A stretch of 64,000 nt of DNA from Lineus longissimus. Its lineage: Eukaryota; Nemertea; Pilidiophora; Heteronemertea; Lineidae. The stretch lies in the NCBI RefSeq assembly GCF_910592395.1, contig NC_088326.1, positions 7,321,001 through 7,385,000 of the forward strand, in the 5' to 3' direction. Shown in pieces: positions 23,410-34,498 of this stretch (positions are counted from its first letter, which is position 1; each line of letters starts with the position of its first letter). Both the position numbers and the translations under genes were made by a program. The notes under the pieces were generated by a model. That model had not been told where the DNA came from. It saw nothing but the letters and a program-made list of their open reading frames with translations, and ran no database searches.

Positions 23410-24537
23410 TGAAATGGCCAGGGCCATTGTGCTCACCTCATGTGGAGGAAAGATGGATAAAGAGCATGGTATTGTGTCATGTAGTGTTAGGTTTGATGTA
23501 GGTCCAAGCAATTACAATTTCCCCAAAATGGCCAATTTACAGTACATTCGACCTCTGTGACCTTGAAAAGTAGGTCAAATCAAAGAAGACCCGGGTGACA
23601 CATTGAATGGTTGTTAGAATTAGATGTACCTATGATATAAAATTGGTGCCAATCGGGCAAGTCATTACTAGGAATAATGGCATTTTGAAGAATTTAGGAT
23701 TTGGCCCCCTCCCTGGAGGCCAAACGGCAAATCAGATCACACCAAACTTCGGTACCTGATTTCACCTGACCAAGGGGTACATGTGTACTTACTTTGCGAT
23801 CAATAAATAGTCATTGCAGTTAAGAAACGTGCCACAGTTACGGCCTGACGGCGAATTTACGCCATTTGACCTCTGTGACCTTGACAAGAAGGTCAAATTA
23901 ATAACCTGTGTGACATATACTGTATGGTGGTTAGATGTACCCATGATATCAAATTGGTGGCAATCGGGCAAGAAGTTAAGGAATAATCACATTTTTAAGG
24001 TTTTTGGATTTTGCCCCCTGGTGGTCAAGTGGTGAATCATATTGGACCAAACTTCGGTCCCTGAGATCACCTGACCAAGGGGTAAATGTGTACTAAATTT
24101 GGTATCAATAGTCATTGCAGTTTAGAAACGTGCCATCGTTACATCCTAACGGCCAATTTACACCATTTGACCTCTGTGACCTTGAAAAGGAGGTCAAATC
24201 AAAAACCCGGAGGATATATGATGCACCTTTGCTAGAAGTACCTACCATATTTTTTTCAAAATTTCCCGACTACTATTAAGGGAGATATTGCATATTTTCA
24301 CTTTTAACGTTTGGCCCCCTGGTGGCCAAACCATGAAACGAATCGGACCGAAACTTGGTCTCCAAGGTGTCATTACATAAGGGTACATGTGTACCAAGTT
24401 TCAACTCAATAGCTCTAACAGTTACGAAACGTGCCCTGCTAACGGACGACGGACGACGACGGACGACGACGACGACGACGGACGACGGACGCCACGGTAT
24501 GGGATAAGCTCACCTCTGCTAAGAGGTGAGCTAAAAA
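23410..24537 (+). mobile_element. Hairpin-ended element, family A copy 5 (intronic)
   Basis: Complete copy from TGAAATGGCCAGGGCC to the hairpin and CTAAAAA. The GAC tract is short and interrupted (about 24446-24488). The last A of the element is also the A of an ATGGCGG. Confidence 0.87.
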
Positions 24538-24563
24538 TGGCGGTAGTCGCTGCTTCAATGAAG
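24537..24563 (+). CDS. Possible short first exon starting at the element border
   Basis: AAAAATGGCGG gives a good initiation context, nine open codons (MAVVAASMK) and a strong donor AAG/GTGAGTG. No downstream partner exon was identified. Weak on its own. Confidence 0.2.
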
Positions 24564-24734
24564 GTGAGTGAACTTTCTCATGTTCAATCGGTTGATACTC
24601 TTTTAATCAACATGACCATGTATCTGAAATTTGTGAAGGTACTGCAAAGAGTCTATATAATTCAGATTTATCAATAGTTTTTTATTATATTGCGGAAATT
24701 TTGTGCACAAATTAGCGAAAGTTGGTGCTCGTCT

Positions 24735-25375
24735 CATGTCATTTTAGAGCGAGAAATTTGTTTCCGTCGATCTCTACCACTGAAAAATCGCTTGCATAGC
24801 TTCAAATTTTTGTGAAAATAAGTATCTGAACTTGGTTTCAAATAGTCTAGAGTGTTACCTTTGTGGTGATACATATAGTATGTGATAAATATTTGTGGAA
24901 TTTTGAAATTCGGCTTTCAAACGTGCCGATGATGCAAGCGATCTCACGTGAATTTTGCAAGTCCTGATTTGTCGACCGGGTGTCAAGAATCACTCACCTT
25001 AATTCAATTCAAAGATCGAAAATAATATCTGAACTTAGTTTCAAATAGCCTACGCAATTATCATTTCGGTGATATATAATGCATGCATGTAATAATTGAT
25101 TAATCTGCCTAAAACGCGTAATTAAAACGGCGAAAGATCTTAATAAACACTCTGGTGGCGGTCGCACTAAATAACGACCGGTAGGGCCCGAAGTCTGGCG
25201 GAGAAAAAAAGGTAGCGCCCGGAGGTTGAAACGGGATTTTTATGCACTTTTAACTGTATATTTATGTTGTTTAGATGTATTTCTAACAGTTCTGTAACTT
25301 TGATGACCAAGCTTGCACCCAAAGTTGGTAAAATTGATGCTTGTTTATGGACTGCGCGAGCGACCGGAGAATTCG
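24735..25375 (+). repeat. Inverted ~640-bp duplication, partner at 46.54-47.18 kb
   Basis: Runs such as GAGCGAGAAATTTGTTTCCG, CACTAAATAACGACCGGTAG, GCATGCATGTAATAATTGAT and GCTTGTTTATGGACTGCGC all recur in reverse complement at 46540-47180, in mirrored order with substitutions and small indels. Non-coding and relatively CpG-containing. It could be a repeat with a unique interior or a duplicated promoter region. Confidence 0.75.
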
Positions 25376-25599
25376 CCGTCGGCCATTTTGGCTACGGTCC
25401 CTGAGTTGTTGTGGTTGGCAATTTTGCAACAAATCTCGCTATTTACGTTTGTTTTCTCCGTCTGGTCATTGGCCGTGAAAAAAAATTATTTTGAAAGTCA
25501 CATTATGACATCGTAGTATGAATTCCACTGCAGTTTCGTTAGGCAGCAATGCTCATGTTTTTGGTTTGCAATCCTACTGTCTGTAGCAGAATTACTGTC

Positions 25600-25721
25600 G
25601 TTTCGCTACATTGCCAGTTCGCTACAAGTCGTTTCGCTACATGTGGCGGTCGTTTCCATGTAGCGAAACGACCGCCACATGTAGCGAAACGACTTGTAGC
25701 GAACTGGCAATGTAGCGAAAC
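25600..25721. repeat. Perfect 57-bp-stem hairpin made of GTTTCGCTACA words
   Basis: The arm at 25600-25656 is the exact reverse complement of 25665-25721, with an 8-base loop (CATGTAGC). Within each arm the word GTTTCGCTACA or a variant occurs several times. It would extrude as a cruciform or fold as an RNA hairpin. Confidence 0.9.
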
Positions 25722-26268
25722 AGCCTGATACCCTGTAGCCTACACTGCGCTGTGCATGGTTGTACTGTTGGCTGTAAAAAAAGACAAACACGATAGCCTA
25801 AGAGGATAACTCAACAGGCCCTCATGATTCAATTGATGGACACCTTATTTGATAGTACCTCATCATTAAGTCCACTAGATCCTGTTCTGTCACATGTCGT
25901 AGACGATAGACAATTTTCAAAATGTAGTACACCACTCGCTCATCTTTAAGCCCAGCTCTCGGCTCACATCATGTGGGCACGGTTGGCTGTTGAGTGTTAT
26001 GGTTCAGTCTGTGAGACTTATTTAAAGAGGTTACACTTTTATTTTGAATTGGAAAACAGCCCACAGGACTGACTTTTCACTGAGTAATAAGTGTGCCCTT
26101 CAAAGGTTAAGTCTCTTTCTGGATTTGCTTCCATAGATGCCTTGTTCAGGATATCATCTGAGTCCGATGCCTGGTCAAGCACAGACTGTATCCGGTGGTG
26201 TACATTTCCCCGTCTATGTCACCCTTTTTTATTCAGTCAGTGTTAATTTCTCTTCTCTTTTTTTACAG
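25722..26268. other. Non-coding stretch
   Basis: Intron of the HECT gene. Nothing recognised. Confidence 0.35.
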
Positions 26269-26349
26269 ATTTACTGTTGTTGGTTATTGCAAGAGGAGTC
26301 GTTGGCACATTTCAAGTCCAGGAAAGCACTTGCTGTTCCCACATTCAGA
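26269..26349 (+). CDS. Possible 81-bp plus-strand exon
   Basis: A strong acceptor (TCTCTTTTTTTACAG) and a donor AGA/GTAAGG bound 27 open codons (IYCCWLLQEESLAHFKSR...). No protein family recognised and no partner exons found. It may be fortuitous. Confidence 0.2.
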
Positions 26350-26797
26350 GTAAGGTGTGCTTACTCGTTTTACGTTATATACATTTTAGGGTGATATCTC
26401 TATAAAGAATTGACTGTCGTCTGTAAATATGTTTCCTTTTAAAAAAAACAACGGGAAAAAAAACAAAAAACAAAAATAAGCAAACTTTTATCAATACTAT
26501 ATAGCTGACAGTGAGAAATAGGATGCTACTACAGGATGATACAATATTGAATACATCGGATCAACACGATAAACACTTCGAAGGAGGAAAGGCCCTATTG
26601 CAACACGAGTTCTAGGAACTAAATACTATAAATAATTGTACATAACTTTTTAAAGAGCCACCAATGAACCCCACCCACGTCTTGCGCGAACAGCAATAAT
26701 AAATGTATCTTCGAGAGGGTATGGCCTAGAAAGGCCCCAACTCTAAAACATCAAGTCAAGTCAAGTTTACTGCTTTCCATTCCCGGAGAGCGTTATC

Positions 26798-26872
26798 GAA
26801 TATCTGCCGCAAGGCAACAAATATCTGCCGCAAGGCGCTTCAAATATTTGCCGAAAGGCATCAAATATCTGT
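26798..26872. repeat. Four-unit 22-bp tandem repeat
   Basis: Units of the form AATATCTGCCGCAAGGCAAC, the last two diverged. Confidence 0.7.
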
Positions 26873-27920
26873 CACACCAATAAAGTTCATTTTGTTAACC
26901 AACTCTTTATCTTCTTTTCTTCACATACAAAAAAGACTGTCCCAAACATTTGGCTGCATCCACTTCATCAATGTCCAGACAACAGTCGGTTCATTTGACC
27001 ATTGTAAAGCACCAGGCCCCACCTCACAAAATACACTGTAATAATTATGTACCTTGTGTCCATGTGCATGTTATTAGTTCCACCTACGCTGCATGAAGAC
27101 AAGGACTCCACTCTTTGACGTCACCACACAACTCCTTGACGTCATCACACACCCCACTACTGCAACGGCAATAGAAATGACTTTACGTCATATAGCAGGG
27201 TGACGTCAACTCAGTACTTCAGCATGCACTGATATAGCAAGAAGGTCTTCGCACCAGCACTTTTGCGTGCTAGACGTTATAGCTTCACGTTGCCTCATAA
27301 TAACGGTACCGACACACACTTGGCCCTTGCCTTCACCTATCCATTTCAGCTGAGCGCCAGGCCCTTGGGCCTCTTGTTGGAAAGGTTCCTTCGCCATCCA
27401 CAAACCTTCTCTCTAAACGCCCCCGTCTTTCTACTCTAACCTGCATAAGGAAATAACTCTTCTTAGGGGTGGCATGCATAAACCATGAGAATTGGTACAC
27501 TAGTTGTATACTTATTTTTGTTAGAAACACTACTAGTAATTTCTCAGGGCCACTCCTACCACTACCTGTGACGTGGCTTGTAATGGTCTCTGATTTGTTT
27601 AGACGAGGGCAGTATCTTCATATGCCTGGATATAGGCATTTGAATGTCGATGGTCTTGTTGCCCCAATCCTCTTAGAGCTGACCCACATAAGCCAATGAA
27701 TTTGTCTTGACCCGATATATAAACACTAGTAAGATATAGTATATGTTGGTGCCGATTAGCGGCAAAGTTAAGAAATATTCACTTTAGTTTGTTACCACCC
27801 CAGTTGGTAACCGCGCTGGTCAGTTTCGATAGCAACTCAACCTAATTAGCATATTGCGTGGGTTTTCCCCGGCAACTAGGTCATCACCTACGTCATCCGA
27901 GAGTTTGGTATGCGAGGAAT
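26873..27920. other. Non-coding stretch
   Basis: Intronic. No gene features found. Short frames on both strands lack motifs. Confidence 0.35.
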
Positions 27921-27926
27921 GTTGTA

Positions 27927-28010
27927 TGACGTCAATTCAATTATTGTTTATGCATTCTTGGCGTTGGTCTGGGGGTATATAACGTGGGTCCTCTGAGCAT
28001 TTGGCAGAAC
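27927..28010 (+). promoter_or_regulatory. CRE plus TATA-box cluster (possible LTR or promoter)
   Basis: TGACGTCA at 27927-27934 lies about 50 bases upstream of TATATAA at 27976-27982, a canonical promoter layout, with a likely start near 28005-28010. A short inverted repeat GTTACCA...TTGGTAAC lies upstream at about 27789-27810. No coding sequence follows, so a solo LTR is plausible. Confidence 0.35.
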
Positions 28011-28406
28011 CAACCAAGGGAGCTTTCCTGATTGCTGAAGGAAGCAACAAAGTTAAATAGCAAGCCAGCTAGCGCTAGCAAGCGTCGTACTAACAGTAAC
28101 CGGTGAAACTTCTGCCCGAAGTTCAGAGCCCGAGTATATTCCAACTGACCAAGCCAAGTCCAAGTCCTCAAGCCTATTGTCCCCATTGAAACCCTGGTTC
28201 AGGAGATTTCTGGCGAGATAGATCCTCTGCCGACAAAGATTGGTGTATGTCCGTGCTGTTTGCAGTTTGAATATACAAGTTTAAAGACGTCAAAGTTATC
28301 TTACTTTCTTGCAAAGATTATTCTCAGTAGCAGCATCGGGGAGCTGACCCAGGCGTCAATTGTGAGATTGGCACCGCAACAGTATAGTATCCTGTTTGTG
28401 GCATAC

Positions 28407-28442
28407 CTTGTCTTCAGCTTCCGTTTCCATCATTTTCTTATC
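28407..28442 (-). CDS. Candidate 36-bp exon of the HECT gene
   Basis: Acceptor GCTATCATTTCAG, donor AAG/GTATGC. 12 charged codons DKKMMETEAEDK. Follows naturally on the 30.4-kb exon, whose end (SLAADQRK) is also charged and helical. Phase 0. Confidence 0.4.
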
Positions 28443-28517
28443 CTGAAATGATAGCAAAACAGTAAAAAGATGTTGTAATTAATATATGGCACAAAAAAAA
28501 TCACACCAGTCGCCTGG

Positions 28518-28560
28518 AAAATGAAATAGCCAGAGGCAATTGTGCTCACTGGATTGGTGG
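28518..28560 (+). repeat. Fragment of the hairpin-element left end
   Basis: AATGAAATAGCCAGAGGCAATTGTGCTCAC is a degraded version of the family start signature. The body is missing. Confidence 0.5.
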
Positions 28561-28879
28561 TCAACTATAGTTCTTCTGGTTGATCTCGGGACATTTTTTG
28601 TGCTGCTCTAAGATTGTTTCTCTGGTAAGGCTTCACTCGTAGTGCACACTTTGGTGTTCGGCAGAGAATGATCTCGCTTCGGTTGTGCTCTGGGGGTAAT
28701 GGGCATGTACATTACAGATGTACATTACTAGTGCTCAGCTTCTGTATGAGTCAGGATGGTATATTTGACCCATCAGCTTATTATGTTATCTGATTAGTGC
28801 CAGACTAAGAAATTGTGTGAAAAAATTTATGCTACACATTGATCTCCGATGGTGTTTAGACGTGATTACTGCATATAAT

Positions 28880-30149
28880 GGGTGAGGTCAGAACTCCGTG
28901 TATGTTATGTGTTACGTGTTAGTGTTACAGATCTGTCACAGATCTGTAACACTAACCACCAATTCTGACCTCGAGATAAACACCGGTGTGACACTGCTGT
29001 TAGTGTTACAGATCTGTTAAAAATCATACATTCTAACAGCTCCTGTAACATGCGGTGTTACACCTAACAGATCTGTAACAGGACATGTTAACTTAATCAT
29101 AGCAAACTGAAATCAGTTAAGCTTGTTTTTTGAATAACTTTTTTGTTTCCAGACGAATCAGCTAGGGGTTTTCACTAAATTTGTTCGAAATAACTATTCT
29201 TACTGTCAAACATCTTGTCAGTAATGTATTCTAATTGTGGTAGATTTTAGAAACTTTAACCACTAGGTGGTTAAGGATCTGTTAAACGTTCTGGAGGTCA
29301 GAATACTGCCTGTTAGTGTTAGTGTTAGCAGCCATCTTTGATTGGTTTGTTGAATCCTGAAAGATGATTTTCGAGCCAGATTTGCAAGTTGTTGCTGTTC
29401 AGAGAGCTGAAAACTTTGTTCGCACACCTGCTAGTAGCACAGAACCTACAGAGAGGCACATACGACTCACAGAAGAGCAGCTTAATGGGTTAGTGGACGA
29501 ATTCCATGCCTGGAGAAATCAAGGCAGAGCCCTTCTTACCACCTCAAAGAAAATGATGGAAACTTTTCTCATGTATATCGCATCTGGTGGATATTACAGA
29601 CAGGTTGGGTATGCTGTAGGCAAGGCAAAGCCAACAGTTATCGCAAATCTTCATCTTGTAGCCAGATTTTTCATGGACATAGCGCCTCAGCATGTGTTTT
29701 TTCCCCAGCCTGCTGAATTCGATGAACACTGTCGTGATTTAATTGATATCAATGGGGATATTCGCCGAGTTCTGCTATACATCGATGGTGTGATTATTAG
29801 GATTCAGAGGCCGGATCACGCTGGAAATGCGTACTTCTGTGGTAGAAATGGAAAAAGCTGCGATTCCTTGAATTTGCAGTATTTAGTTGATAAGCATGCT
29901 CGTATTCGCCATGTGATTAGCGGAATAAGTGGTGCCACTCATGATAAAACTGCTGCCGAGTTAACACTGCTAACACCATGTTAACAGGCTGCTAACAGCC
30001 TGTTAACATGCTGCTGACAGCCTGTTAACATAATGTTAACAGGCTGTTAGCCAGAACTGCATGTTTGGTGGTTCAGGTTAACAGGGATGTTAACAGATCT
30101 GTAACACTAACACGTAACACATAACATACACGGAGTTCTGACCTCACCC
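28880..30149 (+). mobile_element. PIF/Harbinger-type element with perfect 57-bp terminal inverted repeats
   Basis: 28880-28936 and 30093-30149 are exact reverse complements, starting GGGTGAGGTCAGAACTCCG. AAT flanks both ends (28877-28879 and 30150-30152), a 3-bp duplication of the size expected for PIF/Harbinger. Subterminal regions are crowded with small palindromes such as ACAGATCTGT and CTGTTAACAG. The perfect ends imply a recent insertion. It lies in an intron of the HECT gene. Confidence 0.85.
29364..29984 (+). pseudogene. Truncated PIF/Harbinger transposase
   Basis: 206 codons. The C-terminal part reads VLLYIDGVIIRIQRP, then GNAYFCGRNGKSCDSLNLQY and later SGISGATHDKTAAE. This matches the DDE_Tnp_4 nuclease region: the first catalytic Asp in IDG, the Asn/Arg-Lys-Gly block, and the second Asp in HD. 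The frame then runs into the right TAACA-rich terminus. The rest of the nuclease, including the catalytic Glu, is deleted, so it should be inactive. An ATG start at 29364 follows an in-frame break and is the first plausible one. Confidence 0.82.
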
Positions 30150-30371
30150 AATGGCAACTATAAAAGCTCAGCAACAGATGGCTGAAGCCAGATAATAAAC
30201 TGCACTCCCACATTCTCAAATCTCACACCTGCCTTGTTTGTGTAATTGCGTAAAAGTGGGATTAATAGCATGAAGATACACAACTTTTTAAACAACACAG
30301 AAAACATTTTGCTGATATCCTAAGAATCATAAACTTTGAAATAAGTTACAGAGGACAAAACAACTACTAAC

Positions 30372-30476
30372 CTTTCTCTGGTCAGCTGCCAGAGACAAAT
30401 TGTATTCAGCGTTTTGCTGGCAAACTAAACACGTGTTTGCTACCTTCCTATGGCCACAACTGCACACTTGTTGAGG
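30372..30476 (-). CDS. Candidate Cys/His exon of the HECT gene
   Basis: Acceptor TTTAATTGTAG, donor AAG/GTTAGT. Reads PQQVCSCGHRKVANTCLVC, then NAEYNLSLAADQRK. The C-x-C-G-H...C-x2-C spacing suggests a small zinc-binding site, followed by a helical acidic/basic segment. Phase 0. The link to the HECT gene is by orientation and position only. Confidence 0.55.
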
Positions 30477-31139
30477 CTACAATTAAAAGGGTAAATGTAT
30501 CAAATACAGCCATAAATGATTGGAAAGATTCATTCCATATCATGACTAGAGCAATGGGTATCTTCTGCTATCTCCCTGTTTTTGATAGGCAGTAACGGTT
30601 GATGACATTATTTTTTTATGAGTTGTTTGACCTTGAAAAGTAGGTGAATGCAATGATATGACACCTATTCCAAATAGAAGCATCCATGATACTAAAAATC
30701 TTGGTGATCTTGCGAATAGTTACGCAATTGGATATCGTCATAAATGTTTTCAAACTCCTGCTACTGTGATATTGAAAACAAGGTTAGGGTGAACCTGTAT
30801 GATCAATTATGTAGGGATCGGGAAAGATTTTGCTCAAGAACATTATGTACATCGTACAATGCGTCTAGAGATACTGCGCCTCCTAGCAGAAGACACATGA
30901 TATATTTGCAGAAATAAATGCCGCTACACAGTACAGATTGATCTCAAGAGTCCCACTAATTGATAGCTGGTTCCATCAACCTCATGAATACGCAAATGAT
31001 AGTCTATTGCCTCAGTTCACTACCTTGGGAGGTGTATCTGGTCTCGAGTTCGAGTGACCAGTGCTGATTGGTCAAATTGGTCAAAAGAGCTTGAATCCGT
31101 ATGATCACCATTATTTTTCTATGGAGTAGGCCTACTCAC

Positions 31140-31217
31140 CAAGACAGATTCATCAACCACAGCTGCAGTCGATGCTGGGAGGTGCTGATTTGTAACATTT
31201 CGACCCCGAGTGCTGGC
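31140..31217 (-). CDS. Candidate 78-bp exon, paralogous to the 20.9-kb exon
   Basis: Acceptor ACCTTTTTGCAG, donor TTG/GTGAGTAGG. Reads ASTRGRNVTNQHLPASTA, then VVDESVL. The flanking introns also match those of the 20.9-kb exon (GACGGTTGGATAAAAGAAC on the acceptor side). Confidence 0.6.
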
Positions 31218-31319
31218 CTGCAAAAAGGTGACGGTTGGATAAAAGAACTTTCAAAAATATTCTAATTTCAATTATAAATCAAAATTATATATATGATAAT
31301 CAAAAAGAATCATTATAAT

Positions 31320-32356
31320 GAAATGGCCAGGGCCATTGTGCTCACCTCACGTGGAGGAAAGATGGATAAAGAGCATGGTATTGTGTCATGTAGTGTTAGG
31401 TTTGATGTAGGTCCAAGCAATTACAATTTCCCCAAAATGGCCAATTTACATAACATTCGACCTCTGTGACCTTGAAAAGTAGGTCAAATCAAAGAAGACC
31501 CGGGTGACACATTGAATGGTTGTTAGAATTAGATGTACCTATGATATAAAATTGGTGCCAATCGGGCAAGTCATTACTAGGAATAATGGCATTTTGAAGA
31601 ATTTAGGATTTGGCCCCCTCCCTGGAGGCCAAACGGCAAATCAGATCGCACCAAACTTCAGTACCTGAGATCACCTGACCAAGGGGTACATGTGTACCTA
31701 ATTTTTGATCGATAGTCATTGCAGTTAAGAAACGTGCCATAGTTACGGCCTGACGGCGAATTTACGCCATTTGACCTTTGTGACCTTGACAAGAAGGTCA
31801 AATTAAAAACCTGTGTGACATATACTGTATGGTGGTTAGATGTACCCATGATATCAAATTGGTGGCAATCGGGCAAGAAGTTAAGGAATAATCACATTTT
31901 TAAGGTTTTTGGATTTTGCCCCCTGGTGGTCAAGTGGTGAATCATATTGGACCAAACTTCGGTCCCTGAGATCACCTGACTAAGGGGTAAATGTGTACCA
32001 AATTTGGTATCAATAGTCATTGCAGTTTAGAAACGTGCCATCGTTACATCCTAACGGCCAATTTACACCATTTGACCTCTGTGACCTTGAAAAGGAGGTC
32101 AAATCAAAAACCCGGAGGATATATGATGCACATTTGCTAGAAGTACCTACCATATTTTTTTCAAAATTTCCTGACTACTATTAACGGAGATATTGCATAT
32201 TTTCACTTTTAACGTTTGGCCCCCTGGTGGCCAAACCATGAAACGAATCGGACCGAAACTTGGTCTCCAAGGTGTCATTACATAAGGGTACATGTGTACC
32301 AAGTTTCAACTCAATAGCTCTAACAGTTACGAAACGTGCCCTGCTAACGGACGACG

Positions 32357-32400
<44 letters not shown>

Positions 32401-32456
32401 ACGACGGACGCCACGGTATGGGATAAGCTCACCTCTGCTAAGAGGTGAGCTAAAAA
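31320..32456 (+). mobile_element. Hairpin-ended element, family A copy 6 (intronic)
   Basis: Complete copy with about 17 GAC triplets and the full hairpin. Its CTAAAAA end is followed at once by ATGAAATGTCCCAGGG and TTGTGCTCACATT, the left end of another, truncated superfamily member (32456-32500). Copies have therefore inserted next to each other. Confidence 0.87.
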
Positions 32457-33222
32457 TGAAATGTCCCAGGGAAATTGTGCTCACATTGGGCAACAAAAGT
32501 CAGTAGTGAATGGATGAATTTTCCTAACAATCATATCTCAAGTATTTCCTGGAATTAATTATTAAAAACCATTTGAATGGAAAAACCGTCTATGGAAATG
32601 GTCAATAGGTGTCAACTGGGAGTACCTACTTTGGACATAGGTAGCAAGGGTAATCACTATTAAATAACTTGCACATTGTATAGATACAAGACAAGGGGAA
32701 TGATGTCATCGCGAGTCTGCTTGGGGTGAAAATGAAGGAAAATACCGTCATGCGCAACATCCTCTTCCAGATATTTAGCGTGACCACAACCAATATTTGA
32801 ATCGGATCTCTGAACAAAATCATCGTTTGCCGCAGAGTGTTGTAAGTACAATGGTTGCCATGATATTAAAAACCATTTGGATTAATTTGCTTGCAGTTTT
32901 TACCAACCAAGGCAGCACTAGCACTAACAGCCACCGCGGATACACCAATTTCTTTCCATGGAGACAACAATCTCTTTTGCGTGTGAGAAACAAAAAGGCA
33001 TGGAAAACGGTGAAAAATGTTTAACGTTGTGCTTCATGAAATTTAATGAGTTTACTTCTTCACACTGGTCAAAACAATTTGGTGCAGCATGAACAAATTT
33101 GGTGTTTTCATTTTTCATTCCTACGTTAATCTTATCATTGACAACATTACTTTTCCAACAAACCACGTAGGCCTATTTCGAGCTTTATTTTAAGCAGTTG
33201 AATTTACCCTAGCCCTACTTAC
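32457..33222. other. Truncated element end plus unrecognised intron
   Basis: The first 45 bases are a left-end fragment of the hairpin superfamily. The remainder has no recognised feature. Confidence 0.4.
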
Positions 33223-33297
33223 ATTAGTAGACCTTTCTTCATCCCCTTGTAAAGTTTCTGTTGATGGGGTCCTATGACCATGATAAAGTATGCTATC
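33223..33297 (-). CDS. Candidate 75-bp linker exon of the HECT gene
   Basis: Acceptor GTATTTGCAG, donor AAT/GTAAGT, 25 open codons (DSILYHGHRTPSTET...). Polar linker, phase 0 on both sides. Confidence 0.55.
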
Positions 33298-34102
33298 CTG
33301 CAAATACACACAAAATTAATAGTCTAGGCCAAGATGCTGCAATGACACTCATGATGTGAGTTTGGATTTGGCACAGTAACATCAAAATATTGGGACTCGA
33401 GCTGAAATGCCTGTAAAACCCTATATTACAGGTGGCATATTCATGTGCTGAAGTTCAATTTCAATCATAAAACGCCTCAAAATAGATATTAAAAGGTAGC
33501 GTAAAAAGATTTTAACAGCAATATTTCTGATGAAGATTAGCAGAATCCATTGTCTGGACCATTGAGGAATTTGGGCATCTCGTCACAAAATTTCACTCGC
33601 GCATTACAACGTCACAGAAGACGTCATTTCCGCCTTGTGATGTCATGCACCTAACTGAGTGATTTGTGTTGTACGTCGTCATGACGCCACTTTGGTGACT
33701 TGCAGTCTGACTGAATGGTTTGAGGTGGACGTTCTTCAGTGTTAAAAATGACATTTATGGCGACATTTTTCAACAGATTTTTTATTATTGAGACTGTAGC
33801 GCATGCTATATAATTCGAAAATGGTAGGTGGTCGTCCACTCATTGTACTTTATGAAGGTTACACGTCCCTAGAAACTTTTAGGGTGATGAAAAAACTTTT
33901 GAAAGATTTTCCAGGAGGGTCTTCGTTGCGTTATCAAAACCCTCTGCACTCAGAAAGAGGCTAATGGATTTTCCCTTTTGAAATCATAATTTGTGATACG
34001 AAGGTATTTTAGAATACACATCATAGTACCAACTTGTATAATACTAGCATGGTTGTGGAGATCGAATAGCAAGCTTAAATGTAATGATTAATTTATACTT
34101 AC
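33298..34102. other. Intron sequence
   Basis: Several TGACGTCA-like words at 33610-33680. No gene or repeat family recognised. Confidence 0.35.
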
Positions 34103-34374
34103 AGATACATTTGACAGTTTATGCTCCGGCCTGATATAAATAGTAGGAGCATTTGTGGCGGAAAGGGAACGGATGGCTGCTGGTGAAGGATTTACAATAT
34201 GCACCAATTTTCTGTTCCTCCCAGCCGACATTACTTTAAAGGGAGTATCTCCTAATTTAGGATACAACCTGTATATCTCCCCTTTAAAGTCATGTGCCGA
34301 GAGAGACAAAAGAAACTTGATGCCAGTCCTCAGCTGTGAAGGCCCCGTTACAGGAGGTTCTTGAAAAGGAATAC
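34103..34374 (-). CDS. HECT gene, N-terminal module exon
   Basis: Acceptor TTATCTCCAG, donor TCT/GTAAGT. Reads IKFLLSLSAHDFKGEIYRLY, then PKLGDTPFKVM and APTIYIRPEHKL. Many invertebrate G2E3-like proteins have the pattern E-hydrophobic-YPKL...F.l...g..R.L..I...P...hYIRP before the HECT domain. The first two bases complete a Gly codon begun in the 36.4-kb exon. Confidence 0.68.
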
Positions 34375-34498
34375 CTGGAGATAAAAAAATTTATATATTA
34401 GTAGTTCATATATCAAGAATGATTTGGGTGTTGAGACTCAAGCCTAAGGGGGTTAACTTTAGGTATATATTCATCAGACACTTCTTCAGATTCTCTCA

